From Flavobacterium aquiphilum (lineage in GTDB: Bacteria; Bacteroidota; Bacteroidia; Flavobacteriales; Flavobacteriaceae): a stretch of DNA of 64,000 bases. The stretch spans positions 3,906,001-3,970,000 of the forward strand of contig NZ_CP114288.1 of assembly GCF_027111335.1 (NCBI RefSeq). The letters are read 5' to 3'. The notes below the pieces were generated by a model. The model did not search any database and was not told the DNA's origin. It saw only the letters and a list, made by a program, of their open reading frames with translations. This document shows, one piece after another, positions 18,938 to 29,900 of this stretch. Made by a program: the position numbers and the translations under genes. Position 1 is the stretch's first letter. Every line of letters starts with the position of its first letter.

Positions 18938-21900
18938 ATGAGACAACAAATTACAAGTATAATATACCGTTTAACATTTGCCATTATTATTTTGGCTGCC
19001 TTTCCGGTTTTCTCACAGCAGGGTAATAAAACATCTTTAGTTCTTCGTGGCCAGATTTTAGATTCTAGTGATAAGCTACCAATTCCTGGGGCAACAATTG
19101 CAGAACAAGATGCTGAAAATCGTACAGTTAATGGTACAGTGTCCGATATTGATGGAAATTTTGCATTAAAAATCAAAAATCCAAATAACAAATTGTACAT
19201 ATCTATGATAGGATATACTTCTAAAAGAATGCCTATTAATGGAAGAGAATCTATTAAAGTTATGTTGGTATCCACTATAGAATCCCTTAATGCTGTAGTT
19301 ATTACTTCTGAGAAAAAGTCAGATAATGGTAGTGGATTGAAAATTGCTGACCGAGATAGAACGACGAGTGCTGTTACCATCAATGCTGCAGAATTAGCTT
19401 ATACTCAGGCTCCGAGTATCGATGAGGCTCTACAGGGACGTATGCCTGGGGTTGATATTACCGCTACTAGTGGTGACCCGGGAGCAGGTATGCAAATCAA
19501 AATCAGAGGTACTTCTTCTATTACAGGATCTTCAAATCCTTTAATTGTAGTAGATGGGATGCCTTATGAAACTTCAGTTCCAGCAGATTTTAATTTTGGT
19601 ACTGCCGATGAAGAAAGTTATTCGGCTTTATTAAATATTGCTCCTACTGACATTGAAACAATAACCGTATTAAAAGATGCGGCCGCTACTGCGGTATGGG
19701 GTTCGCGTGCCGCCAGTGGGGTATTATTAATCACTACCAAACGTGGAAGTGTGAGCACACCAAAAATTACTTATACATTTAAAGCTACATATTCAAAATT
19801 ACCTGAAACAATTCCTATGTTGAGTGGAGATCAATATTCCCAATTGATCCCGGAAGAATATATGAATAGAAACGGAGTTCCATTGAATACTTTAAATGTC
19901 AAAGAATTTCAATACGACCCTTTGGATGTATATAATTTCAAGAACTATGGACAAAACACGGATTGGGTAGGTGCTATTTCGCAAACGGGTTTAACGGGTG
20001 AACATAACCTTTCTTTACAAGGAGGAGGAGAAAAAGCAAGGTATTATTCTTCAGTTGGTTACTACAATTCGAAAGGAGTTACTAAAGGTACCGGATTAGA
20101 GCGATTAAACGGTAGATTGAATCTCGATTATATTGTTTCTGACCGTATTCGTTTTAAAACTGATATATCCTACACTCATACCGTTACGGATCGAAATTAT
20201 GTAAACAGTTTTAATGATAGTGATGGAGACCTTTTGCGTGGGGTTGCTTTTACCAAAATGCCAAATATGAGTATTTACGAATATGATGAAATGGGGAATT
20301 TAACACCTAACTATTTTACCCCTGCTCAAAATGTTCAAGGCTTATATCCTAAAACTTACAATCCTGTAGCAATGGCTGAACTAGCTACAAATCAACAAAT
20401 AGGAGACCGTATTGTACCGCATTTTAACTTGCAGGTCGATATTATTCCTAAAATTTTTATCTCTGTATTTGATTTGCAATTTGATTATAATACTACCAAA
20501 TCTAAATCATTTTTGCCTCAAGATGCTACAGGACGCCCTTTTACTGAAACAGTTGTAAACAGAGCCTCTGATGCCGATGCTGGAGAATCTAGTGTTTTAA
20601 CAAAAACAAACTTTATTTATACGCCAAACATTGGAAAAAATCAGACATTACAAGCTTCATTGCAGTTGCAAACCAACGATTATAAATATACAACTCATCA
20701 GGCAATGACATCCAATACGGCTTCGTCTTTATTGACAGATCCATCAGTTCCATCAAGAACCCAAAATTCTGAATTATTTTTATACACAAATAATAGTCAG
20801 GCTAGAAGTGTTGGAGCATTAATAAGTGCTCAATACGGTTTATTGGATCGTTATCTTATTAATGTTGGTTTGCGTGGAGACGGAAATTCAAAATTTGGTC
20901 CGGAAAACAGATATGGTTTATTCCCTTCGATATCTACACGTTGGAGAGTCTCTGGAGAATCATTTATGAAAAAAGCGAAATGGATTGACGATTTAAGTCT
21001 TAGAGCCAGTTACGGGGAATCTGGTAGGGCACCAAAATATGATTATCGTTATTTCAATGTATATAGAAATTATACTACCGACTATTTAGGTCTTTCTGGG
21101 GTCTTCCCAGCCAATATCGAATTGAGCAATTTGCGTTGGGAAACATTACAAGGTACCAACTTAGGTTTCAATTTACAGATGTTCAAGAAAAAGGTAACTA
21201 TAGATCTGGATTTATATAAAAACACAACCAAAGATTTAATTTTTCCAAATGTCCAAATTAGTACTGTTTCTGGTTATAATACATTGGATCAAAACGTAGG
21301 GACATTAGAAAATAGAGGATGGGAATTAGGAGTTTATACGACTCCTTATAAATCCAATAAATGGAAAGTTGATTTCAACTTCAATATTTCTAGCAATCAA
21401 AATACGGTAAAAGAAATCTCTGAATACTTTCAAACTGAGAGTGGAAATACAGACAAAAATGGGGAATACAAACGTTTCCTTCAAGTTGATAATCCATTTG
21501 GATCATTTTATGGATACCGTTTTAAAGGGGTATATAAAGATCTTGAAGCAACAAAAGCAAAAGACGCCAATGGCAATAAAGTTGTGGGGCCCAACGGACA
21601 GGAAGTATTTATGCGTTTCAACTACCCTAATGTTGATTATGTATTTCAACCCGGTGATGCTATGTATGAAGACATCAACCATGATGGAAATATTGACAGC
21701 CGAGATGTAGTGTATTTAGGAAATAGCAACCCTAAATTCGTTGGAGGTTTTGGACCGAATATAAGTTACAACAACCAATTTAAGTTGCTACTTTATTTTA
21801 CTTACAGATTAGATTACGACATCATTAATGGTACCGATATGAAAACTACTAATATGTATGACTGGTCCAACCAAAGTACGGCTGTACTATCAAGATGGCG

Positions 21901-22231
21901 TAATCCAGGTGATGTAACCAATATGCCTAGAGCAGTTTACGGAGCAGGTTACAACTGGCTGGGTTCTGATCGTTATGTTGAAGATGCTTCTTTCTTACGT
22001 TTACGTTCTATTACATTCAACTATACCTTCAACAAAAACTTCATAAAAAAATTAAGGTTAGAGGATTTGAATTGGTATGTAACGGCTGACAATATATACA
22101 CATTTACAAAATACAAAGGACAAAATCCAGAGGCGAATATGAAAGGTGGGGATATTTTTGCAATAGCAGTTGATAATGCCAGTACTCCGCCAACAAGACG
22201 TTTAACACTAGGGCTTTCTGTTCGTTTCTAA
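18938..22231 (+). CDS. SusC/RagA-type TonB-dependent outer-membrane transporter
   Basis: A 1097-residue protein with a signal peptide (about residues 1-27), a carboxypeptidase-D-like regulatory domain (about 35-110), a plug domain (about 135-270; SIDEALQGRMPGVDI and the SusC hallmark SGDPGAGMQIKIRGTSS) and a beta-barrel to the C-terminal aromatic (LGLSVRF). SusC proteins import ligand passed on by their SusD lid using TonB energy. The gene starts eight bp after the first FAS1 gene and its SusD partner follows 16 bp later, so they are clearly cotranscribed. The ligand is unknown. Confidence 0.95.
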   Translation: MRQQITSIIYRLTFAIIILAAFPVFSQQGNKTSLVLRGQILDSSDKLPIPGATIAEQDAENRTVNGTVSDIDGNFALKIKNPNNKLYISMIGYTSKRMPINGRESIKVMLVSTIESLNAVVITSEKKSDNGSGLKIADRDRTTSAVTINAAELAYTQAPSIDEALQGRMPGVDITATSGDPGAGMQIKIRGTSSITGSSNPLIVVDGMPYETSVPADFNFGTADEESYSALLNIAPTDIETITVLKDAAATAVWGSRAASGVLLITTKRGSVSTPKITYTFKATYSKLPETIPMLSGDQYSQLIPEEYMNRNGVPLNTLNVKEFQYDPLDVYNFKNYGQNTDWVGAISQTGLTGEHNLSLQGGGEKARYYSSVGYYNSKGVTKGTGLERLNGRLNLDYIVSDRIRFKTDISYTHTVTDRNYVNSFNDSDGDLLRGVAFTKMPNMSIYEYDEMGNLTPNYFTPAQNVQGLYPKTYNPVAMAELATNQQIGDRIVPHFNLQVDIIPKIFISVFDLQFDYNTTKSKSFLPQDATGRPFTETVVNRASDADAGESSVLTKTNFIYTPNIGKNQTLQASLQLQTNDYKYTTHQAMTSNTASSLLTDPSVPSRTQNSELFLYTNNSQARSVGALISAQYGLLDRYLINVGLRGDGNSKFGPENRYGLFPSISTRWRVSGESFMKKAKWIDDLSLRASYGESGRAPKYDYRYFNVYRNYTTDYLGLSGVFPANIELSNLRWETLQGTNLGFNLQMFKKKVTIDLDLYKNTTKDLIFPNVQISTVSGYNTLDQNVGTLENRGWELGVYTTPYKSNKWKVDFNFNISSNQNTVKEISEYFQTESGNTDKNGEYKRFLQVDNPFGSFYGYRFKGVYKDLEATKAKDANGNKVVGPNGQEVFMRFNYPNVDYVFQPGDAMYEDINHDGNIDSRDVVYLGNSNPKFVGGFGPNISYNNQFKLLLYFTYRLDYDIINGTDMKTTNMYDWSNQSTAVLSRWRNPGDVTNMPRAVYGAGYNWLGSDRYVEDASFLRLRSITFNYTFNKNFIKKLRLEDLNWYVTADNIYTFTKYKGQNPEANMKGGDIFAIAVDNASTPPTRRLTLGLSVRF

Positions 22232-22247
22232 TAATATACTTTGAATT

Positions 22248-23750
22248 ATGCAAACTAAAATAAAAACAATCTTAGCAATTTTCATACTCTTTGTCTCTGC
22301 GACATCTTGTGACAATTATTTGGATTTAAAACCTCAGGATGGAATCGTTCGTGAAGAGTTTTGGAAAACTAAAGAAGATATACAGGCTGCTGTTGTCGGA
22401 ATTTATTCCTCTTTGTTAAACTCTCCTCCTGGAGTAGCCGGTGATTTGCCTATGTCTGAATACTTATTCATCTACGGAGAATTAAGAGGAGATATGATAG
22501 CTCCTGGTGCCAATGTTACCGAGGATGAAAGAGATATGATGAATTCCAATATTATTCCCGCTAATGATTTAACAAGCTGGTCTCCTTTTTACAGAACCAT
22601 TAATTATTGTAACACAGTAATTGATCTTGCTCCAACTGTAAAAGATCACGACCCGACTCTAAGTCAAGATCAATTAAATCATTATCTTTCTGAAGCTTTG
22701 GCAATAAGAGCTTATCTGTATTTTACATTGGCTCGTACTTTTAAAGATGTGCCTTTAAAATTAACAGCTACATTAACCGACGTAGATAATTTCCAATTAG
22801 CCGCTACTCCTCAAAAAGACATTTTTGCTCAAGTCATAAAGGATCTTAAACAGGCAGAAGCCTATTCCGTTCAAAGTTATGGAGATCAAGCATCAGACAA
22901 AGGACGCATCACTCTTTATGCTATTGAAGCGATGCTTACCGATGTGTATTTATGGACCGATAATTATCAAGAAGCGGTAACTGCTGCTGATAAAGTAATT
23001 AATTCCAATAAATTTAAATTGATACAAACTGGAAGCAGCACTTGGTTTAATACAGTTTATGCCAAAGGAAATTCAGAAGAAAGTATTTTCGAATTTCAAT
23101 ATACTACAAGCAATTTGGGTCCATTCTACAATATCTTTTCACTAAGACCTGAATTTTTAGCTTCAGCTAATGCTTTAGAAGATGTTTTCGGAATTGACTT
23201 TACTAATCCTAACAATAAAGATATTCGAGGAGAATATGCTTCAATTGTACCGGGATCTAACCAGATTTATAAATTCATTGGACTAGATAATAACACCCGA
23301 AAAGAATTACAAACCGCAGATACACACTGGTTCGTATATCGTTATGCTGATGTGTTGTTGATGAAAGCCGAAGCACTTGCTGAGTTGAACCAAGGAACCG
23401 AAGCCCTAAAAATTATTGAGGACATTCGATTAAAACGTAAAGCAATTGATATGACAGCTCAAGTTGCAGATCCTGGAAATAAATATGATGTGATCAATTA
23501 CCTAATGGATGAACGTGCACGTGAATTTGCATTCGAAGGAAAACGCTGGTTTGATATTCTTAGAAATGCAAGAAGAAACAATTATGCTCGAATGGATATA
23601 TTAATTGATGCGGCTATCACAAATGCTCCGGCCGATCAACAGCAAACAATTAAAGCCAAACTAAAAGATCCAAACAGTCACTATTTACCAATCAATACGT
23701 ATGAACTTTATACCAATAAAGCACTTGTACAAAACCCGTTTTATAAATAA
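22248..23750 (+). CDS. SusD/RagB-type surface nutrient-binding lipoprotein
   Basis: A 500-residue lipoprotein with the lipobox cysteine near residue 21 (SATSCDNYLDLKPQDG, the standard SusD opening). The tetratricopeptide-rich body has the usual landmarks: SEALAIRAYLYFTLARTFKDVPL, then the C-terminal FVYRYADVLLMKAEALAELN and RAREFAFEGKRWFDILR. SusD proteins form the lid of the SusC transporter on the outer face. It is paired with the SusC gene directly upstream and followed 13 bp later by a FAS1 gene. Confidence 0.95.
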   Translation: MQTKIKTILAIFILFVSATSCDNYLDLKPQDGIVREEFWKTKEDIQAAVVGIYSSLLNSPPGVAGDLPMSEYLFIYGELRGDMIAPGANVTEDERDMMNSNIIPANDLTSWSPFYRTINYCNTVIDLAPTVKDHDPTLSQDQLNHYLSEALAIRAYLYFTLARTFKDVPLKLTATLTDVDNFQLAATPQKDIFAQVIKDLKQAEAYSVQSYGDQASDKGRITLYAIEAMLTDVYLWTDNYQEAVTAADKVINSNKFKLIQTGSSTWFNTVYAKGNSEESIFEFQYTTSNLGPFYNIFSLRPEFLASANALEDVFGIDFTNPNNKDIRGEYASIVPGSNQIYKFIGLDNNTRKELQTADTHWFVYRYADVLLMKAEALAELNQGTEALKIIEDIRLKRKAIDMTAQVADPGNKYDVINYLMDERAREFAFEGKRWFDILRNARRNNYARMDILIDAAITNAPADQQQTIKAKLKDPNSHYLPINTYELYTNKALVQNPFYK

Positions 23751-23763
23751 AAAATAATAAGTC

Positions 23764-25449
23764 ATGAAAAGAATACTAAGATTACCTAGATTATTGAGAC
23801 TTACTTTACTATTTTTTATAGTTCTGGCGTTTCAAAATTGCACTGAGCAAAAGATAAAAGAAGGTACAGATCAAACAGTAAATATAACTGACTATCTGAG
23901 ACAAAATGAACAATATTCGATGTTTCTGGAAATTCTGGATTTAACGAATTATGCTTCATTCATGAATACTTACGGCACCTACACATTATTCCTTCCAACC
24001 AATGAAGCGGTTAAAGCATATTTAAAAGATGTGGGGGCAAGTTCTTTAAAAGAAGTGCCTATTGAGGATTTAAAAAATATTGCAAAACTGCATATTTTAG
24101 ATCAAAAGGTAAATACAACTGATTTTACAGATGGTAAAATTGCAACTCCTAGTATGTATGGACAGTATTTGATAACAGGAGCATCCAATATAAACGGAAT
24201 TTCAAGTATTACTGTTAATAAAGTTTCCAGTATTGTTGCTTCAAACATCGAAGTAGGAAATGGAGTTATACACGTTATTGACAAAGTAATGCGTGTTGCC
24301 GACAAGACTTTGGCCAAAACTATCGAAGACAATCCTTCATTATCACTTTTTACCGAAACCTTAAAAGCAACAGGATGGTACGATAAGTTAAATGTACCTA
24401 TTAACAAAGATGATAAAGAGAAAAACTATCTTTCTGTTTTAGCTCAAACAAATGATGTTTTTAAAGCTGCTGGTTTTAATAGTTTAGCTGATTTAAAAAA
24501 GAGATACAGTCATTTGAATGATCCAATGAATCCAAAAGACAGTTTAAACCTTTTTGTAAGCTACCGAATTTTACCAAGATTAATGTACCTAGCTGATTTA
24601 GCAATAACGCCAGCTCTTGAAACTATGGCACCACTCGAAGTAATTAGTGCCAAACTAGATAAAGAAACCATTTTATTAAACGAAGAAGTCTTTAATGGTG
24701 TATTGGAAAAAGGTTCATCTGTTAACAGAGACCTAAGTGATATTACCGCTTCTAATGGCGCTTTACATCTTGTAGATGCAAACTTTGCGATCAAAAAACG
24801 TTTACCGGCACCTGTTTATTTTGATTTTTGTGACCAGCCTGAATTCCGAAAGTTAACTTCTATTTTTAGAACTGCCATCGGAGGAAGACAATCATTGGCA
24901 AAATCTCAATTTTCAGACGTTACCTGGGATGGGACTGATGTCATTACTTATTATAAAGATCCTGCAAATGGTGGAACAGTTGGTTTTGGATGGCACGGAG
25001 ATTGTCTCGAAATTAATCGTTTAAGAGATGGAAACGTTCAAAACATTGCTTTTAAAACACCGGTAATCATTAAAGGAAAATATAAAGTTTGGATTTCTTA
25101 CAGAGCACAAACTACAAAAGTAGGACTTGTAAAAGTGTTTTTTGACGGAAAAGAATTACCAAGACAAATTAATATGCTTGAATTTGTGAACACTTCTTCT
25201 ATACCAGAAAGAGTGTTAGAATCTCAAGGATACAAGCGACATGTTTCCCCTACCAGCAGCAAAATGAACTGTAGATTGGTTGGAACAATAGACGTAACAA
25301 CGACTGCAAGACATACGTTAACGCTACAAAGTCAGTCGGCGTTCTCTGCTCAAGCTTGGTTTGATGTTGCCGAATTCCGTCCAGTAGACATGGATCAATT
25401 ATATCCTAAATTCCAAGCAGGTGGAGATGGTTTTGCACCGATGCCATAA
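23764..25449 (+). CDS. FAS1-domain lipoprotein with C-terminal beta-rich domain
   Basis: A 561-residue lipoprotein with cysteine 26 in the lipobox (AFQNC). The first fasciclin domain (about residues 38-170) is canonical, with YTLFLPTNEAV and NGVIHVIDKVM. A second, more divergent one follows (about 175-345), ending NGALHLVDANF. The last 210 residues (about 348-561) are of a different kind, with alternating strands, KGKYKVWISYRAQ and a DVAEFRPVD-like ending, suggestive of a carbohydrate-binding-like beta sandwich. It lies between the SusD gene and a shorter FAS1 gene. Function is inferred from operon context only. Confidence 0.8.
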   Translation: MKRILRLPRLLRLTLLFFIVLAFQNCTEQKIKEGTDQTVNITDYLRQNEQYSMFLEILDLTNYASFMNTYGTYTLFLPTNEAVKAYLKDVGASSLKEVPIEDLKNIAKLHILDQKVNTTDFTDGKIATPSMYGQYLITGASNINGISSITVNKVSSIVASNIEVGNGVIHVIDKVMRVADKTLAKTIEDNPSLSLFTETLKATGWYDKLNVPINKDDKEKNYLSVLAQTNDVFKAAGFNSLADLKKRYSHLNDPMNPKDSLNLFVSYRILPRLMYLADLAITPALETMAPLEVISAKLDKETILLNEEVFNGVLEKGSSVNRDLSDITASNGALHLVDANFAIKKRLPAPVYFDFCDQPEFRKLTSIFRTAIGGRQSLAKSQFSDVTWDGTDVITYYKDPANGGTVGFGWHGDCLEINRLRDGNVQNIAFKTPVIIKGKYKVWISYRAQTTKVGLVKVFFDGKELPRQINMLEFVNTSSIPERVLESQGYKRHVSPTSSKMNCRLVGTIDVTTTARHTLTLQSQSAFSAQAWFDVAEFRPVDMDQLYPKFQAGGDGFAPMP

Positions 25450-25496
25450 TTCTAAATTAAATCGAAAAACCCAATCACAAACTTAATTAAGTAAAA

Positions 25497-26969
25497 ATGA
25501 CTTTAAAATTAAAATATAAAAGACTTTTAGCTACCGTTCTGGCGGTAGCTCTGGTCTCCTGTTCTAATCCGTGGGATGACCGCGAAAATAATGGTGACTC
25601 AAATTTGGATCAAAATCTAAGTGAGGCAATCATAAGCACACCAGAAACATCACAGTTCGGGCAATTATTAGTAAAAACAGGCTATGACAAAATTCTGTCT
25701 GCTTCCAAGACTTATACTGTTTTTGTACCTACAAATGATGCAATGAGTAAAGTAGATCCTGCCATTTTAAATGATGCAGCTGCTGTTAAAAAATTTGTAG
25801 AAAATCATATTGCGTTAACCGCGTACTCTTCAATTAGAAAAAACAGCGAAGAGAAAATTTATATGTTAAGCACTAAATATTTAACATTCAAAGGCAGTAC
25901 AACAATTGGAGATGCTACCATTGTAGGAGCTGATCACTATGCAGCGAACGGAGTCTATCATATTATCAATAAAGCCCAAGCCGTAAAATTGAATATTTGG
26001 GAATATGTTAATTCTATGAAAGGTAATTCGGCCATGAGCGATTACTTGTTGAGCTTAAAAGAAATTAGTATTTATAAGGCTGATATTGCTGCAAAAGCAA
26101 CTGCAGAACCAGGTTTTCTTTCTGATTCTCTATCTAATTCCTATCTAATGAATGTATATAATTTGAATAATGAGAAGAATTCATATACATTCTTTCTAAT
26201 GGATGATGCCGGTTATACTGCCGAGGTTGATAAAATGAAGCCTTATATGACTATTTCCACTTCAACTATCCCAGAAAAAGATTCTACCGCAATTTATTCC
26301 AAATATTTTACGGTAAGAGATATGGCTTTCCCAAAAGCATATAAAAAAGAGGAGTTACCGGCAAAACTAACTTCACGTTTTGGTGTTGAATTTGATGTTG
26401 ACAAAACACAAATTGTTGGTGAGCCAATTGAATTGAGTAACGGTATTGTTTACCGAATGAAAAAAGTTAATATTGACCTTAGTAAACGTTTGATTCCAAC
26501 CAAAATCGAAGGCGAACGCAATTCCGGTTTTAGCCCAATTGATCTGAGATCTAAAGTTTTATATCGCGACAGAATCGATCCTGCAGGGGTATTATTTAAT
26601 GACATCATGGTAAGAAATCAGGGAGTGTCATTGTTTACATTGATTTATCAAACACCAGTTTTATACAGCACAAAGTATAAAGTTTACTGGAGAGCTATCA
26701 ATGACATGCAAACTAATGTTTTTCAACAGCGTTTGCAGATAGGAGGAAAAATTAAACTTGATGGTAAAATCTATACATTCACTAATCCTATCATGTTATT
26801 CCCTTATATGGATGTGCCTGTAAAAAATTACGACCCGGTTTATATAGGAGAATTCACTCTTGATAAGGCAGGTAATATATTTACTTCTCTTATAGCTGCC
26901 AATACAACTACAGATGGGAATAACACCCTAACACTAGATTATTTGAATTTTGTTCCTGTCGTTAAATAA
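25497..26969 (+). CDS. FAS1-domain lipoprotein with C-terminal beta-rich domain, shorter paralogue
   Basis: A 490-residue lipoprotein with cysteine 22 (ALVSC). It shares the plan of the preceding protein: one canonical fasciclin domain (about 35-165; YTVFVPTNDAM and NGVYHIINKAQ), a divergent second one (about 166-335; NGIVYRMKKVN) and a beta-rich C-terminus (about 336-490; STKYKVYWRAIND, then NTLTLDYLNFVP). It probably arose by duplication followed by strong divergence. It sits nine bp before the second SusC gene and could be the accessory binding protein of that second transporter. Confidence 0.8.
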   Translation: MTLKLKYKRLLATVLAVALVSCSNPWDDRENNGDSNLDQNLSEAIISTPETSQFGQLLVKTGYDKILSASKTYTVFVPTNDAMSKVDPAILNDAAAVKKFVENHIALTAYSSIRKNSEEKIYMLSTKYLTFKGSTTIGDATIVGADHYAANGVYHIINKAQAVKLNIWEYVNSMKGNSAMSDYLLSLKEISIYKADIAAKATAEPGFLSDSLSNSYLMNVYNLNNEKNSYTFFLMDDAGYTAEVDKMKPYMTISTSTIPEKDSTAIYSKYFTVRDMAFPKAYKKEELPAKLTSRFGVEFDVDKTQIVGEPIELSNGIVYRMKKVNIDLSKRLIPTKIEGERNSGFSPIDLRSKVLYRDRIDPAGVLFNDIMVRNQGVSLFTLIYQTPVLYSTKYKVYWRAINDMQTNVFQQRLQIGGKIKLDGKIYTFTNPIMLFPYMDVPVKNYDPVYIGEFTLDKAGNIFTSLIAANTTTDGNNTLTLDYLNFVPVVK

Positions 26970-26978
26970 AAATAGATT

Positions 26979-29900
26979 ATGCTAAAAATTATAAAACTTA
27001 CATGCTTGGTAAGCATTTTATTTGCTGGAGGATTTAATTTAGAATTGTACGCTCAAACAGCTAAAGACTCAACAGCAACTGTTGCTCCTCAACCACAAAA
27101 AGACATAAAAGGAATTGTAGTGAAAGGTGTTGTTAAAAGTGCAAGAACCAATGCAGCTATATCGGGTATAAATATCTCAGTTGAAGGGTTTTCGGCCTCT
27201 ATCACAAATGATGATGGTAGCTTCAGCATTAAAGTACCAAATTTAAATGCCCTCCTTACCATTAGTGGGCAAGATTATCAAACCAAAGTTTATGCCATTA
27301 GAAATAGAAAATCAGAAATAGAAATCTTTTTAAACGAAGCTTATTATTCTCCAACCTACTTAGTTGGAAATCTACCAGCTGGAGATAAAATGCAATATGA
27401 TAATACTAACGCAACAAGTGTTGTCAACTTCAAAAAAGATCAGTGGTCCAATCCGGTGAGCGAGTCCATTGGAGGATTTCTTCAAGGAAAAGCAACGGGC
27501 TTAACCAGTGTTAGAAATTCGGGTACACCAAATTCAGGTGCTTACTTGACTTTAAGAGGTTTTAATTCCTTGTACGCTACCAATAGACCTTTAATCGTTG
27601 TTGATGGTATGATTTATGAAGATGACGATTATGGATCCGGTATCATAAAAGGCTATAGTTCTTCTCCCCTTACAAACATTGATGTTAAGGATATTGAAGA
27701 CGTAACTATTATTAAAGATGGGACCTCCTTATACGGAACCAAGGGAGCCAATGGTGTGATAAATATTACAACCACTCGCGCTTCTGAAGTTTCGACTAAA
27801 ATAGATTTCACGATGTACGGCGGATTTAATCAAGCTCCTCAACAACTTCCATTGTTAGGCAGTGATGCTTATAGAACTCATATTTCCCAATTAGAATCTA
27901 CCCGTGGTTTATCATCTCAAGAAATTGCGAACTTACCATACATGAATGATAATGTAGGCTCTGTAGGATATTATAAATACCATAATGAAACCAATTGGCA
28001 GGATCAAATTTTAAAATCCAGCTATAATCAAAACTATTTCCTTAAAATTCGAGGAGGAGATGAAATTGCAAAATTTGGTCTATCTGTTGGATACTTAGAT
28101 AATCAAGGAGTTGTTGAAGGCACAGGTTCAAAACGCTACAGTACACGTTTGAATGCCGCTTTACGATTAACTGAAAAATTGACCGTTGACGCAAATCTTT
28201 CTTTCATCAATAATGAACAAGATCAATGGGATCAAGGTTCTATAGATACAAGCCCATTATATTTGGGATTGACTAAAGCTCCTATTTTAAGGTATAATGA
28301 GGTTAATGATGCCGGAGAAGTTTCGCCTAATTTTGCCGATGTAGATTATTTTAATGTAAGTAACCCGATGGCTATTTTCTCTAAAGGGTTTGGAACCAAT
28401 AAAAATTATCGCTTTTTTGGAGACTTAAAATTTAATTATGCTATAAATAAAGCTTGGAATATCAGTTCAATTGTTGGTTTGACTTTCAACAAAGAAAGAG
28501 AAACATTTTTTATACCAGATGCCGGAGTTGCTGATATTATCTTACCAACTGATATTGGAAAAAACCGTTCAGGTAGTGAAGTTCAAGTTTATAATGGTCT
28601 TTATACTGATACTTTTGCAAGCTATCTAAAAAGCTTTGAAAATGATCATAATTTAGATGTTCGATTTGGATTTAGAAGCCAAAGCAACAAATCTGAAACT
28701 GATTACGGATTAGGTTATAATTCGGCTACTGATGATTTTACTAGTGTAGGATCAGGTTCACCTTTATTACGTCAAATTGGAGGTTCACTAGGTGAATGGC
28801 ATTGGTTAAATATGTATGCAAATGGAAATTATAACTTCCGTAACAAATATTTTTTAACAGCCAGTTATGCTGTTGATAGTTCCAGTCGCTTTGGTGATGA
28901 TTTAAAAACAGGTAATAGTAAATTTGTTTTGATGAGTTCAATTTCCGGAGCTTGGTTGCTTTCTTCAGAAAATTTCATGAAGAACATAAAAGATATCGAT
29001 TATCTTAAACTTAGACTTGGTTTTGGTACTAGCGGAAATGATGATATAGGTAATTATACTGCACAAAGATATTATGTTTCCCAAAACTTACTTGGAATGC
29101 AAGGTTTGGTTCGTGATAATATTGGGAATCCAAACTTAAAATGGGAAACAGTTTCTAAAAGTAATTTAGGTATCGATTTTGGATTGTTCAAAGAACGTAT
29201 CAATGCTTCTATCGACTATTATGTCAATAAAACAAAAGATATGATCGTTTATGAATCTATCAGTAATACAAGTGGATTTGATTATGTAGCTTCAAACAGT
29301 GGGGCAATGCGTACATTCGGAACAGAATTTTCATTGAATGCCCGTGTTATTAATTCACCCGATTTTATTTTTGACTTTGGTTTTAATCTAAGCCATTATG
29401 AAAACAAAGTGCAAAGTTTACCAAGTGGTGATATTCTTACCCAATTTGGTGGTGCTACTTATTTAACCTCTGTTGGTAAAGATGCCAATTTATTTTACGG
29501 ATTAGACAGCAACGGAGTTTACAGCACAACTGCAGAAGCCAATGCTGATGGATTATCAAGACGTTTAACAAATGGCAACTTGGTTCCTTTTGGTGCAGGT
29601 GACATGCGTTTTAGAGATGTAAATGGAGATAAAGTTATTGATGATAAGGATCGTGTGGTAATTGGTAATCCAAATCCGGATATAATGGGTAGTTTCAATG
29701 CTAACTTTACATACAAACGATTTAGCTTACAAGGATTGTTTAATTTCTCTGTAGGTAATGATCTTTACAATGGTGTGCGTTACAATCTTGAAAAAATGAG
29801 TGGTTACGAAAACCAGAGTGTTGCGGTTGCTAATCGTTGGAGAGCCGAAGGACAGCAAACAGATATGCCAAAAGCAGTTTGGGGTGATCCAATGGGTAAT

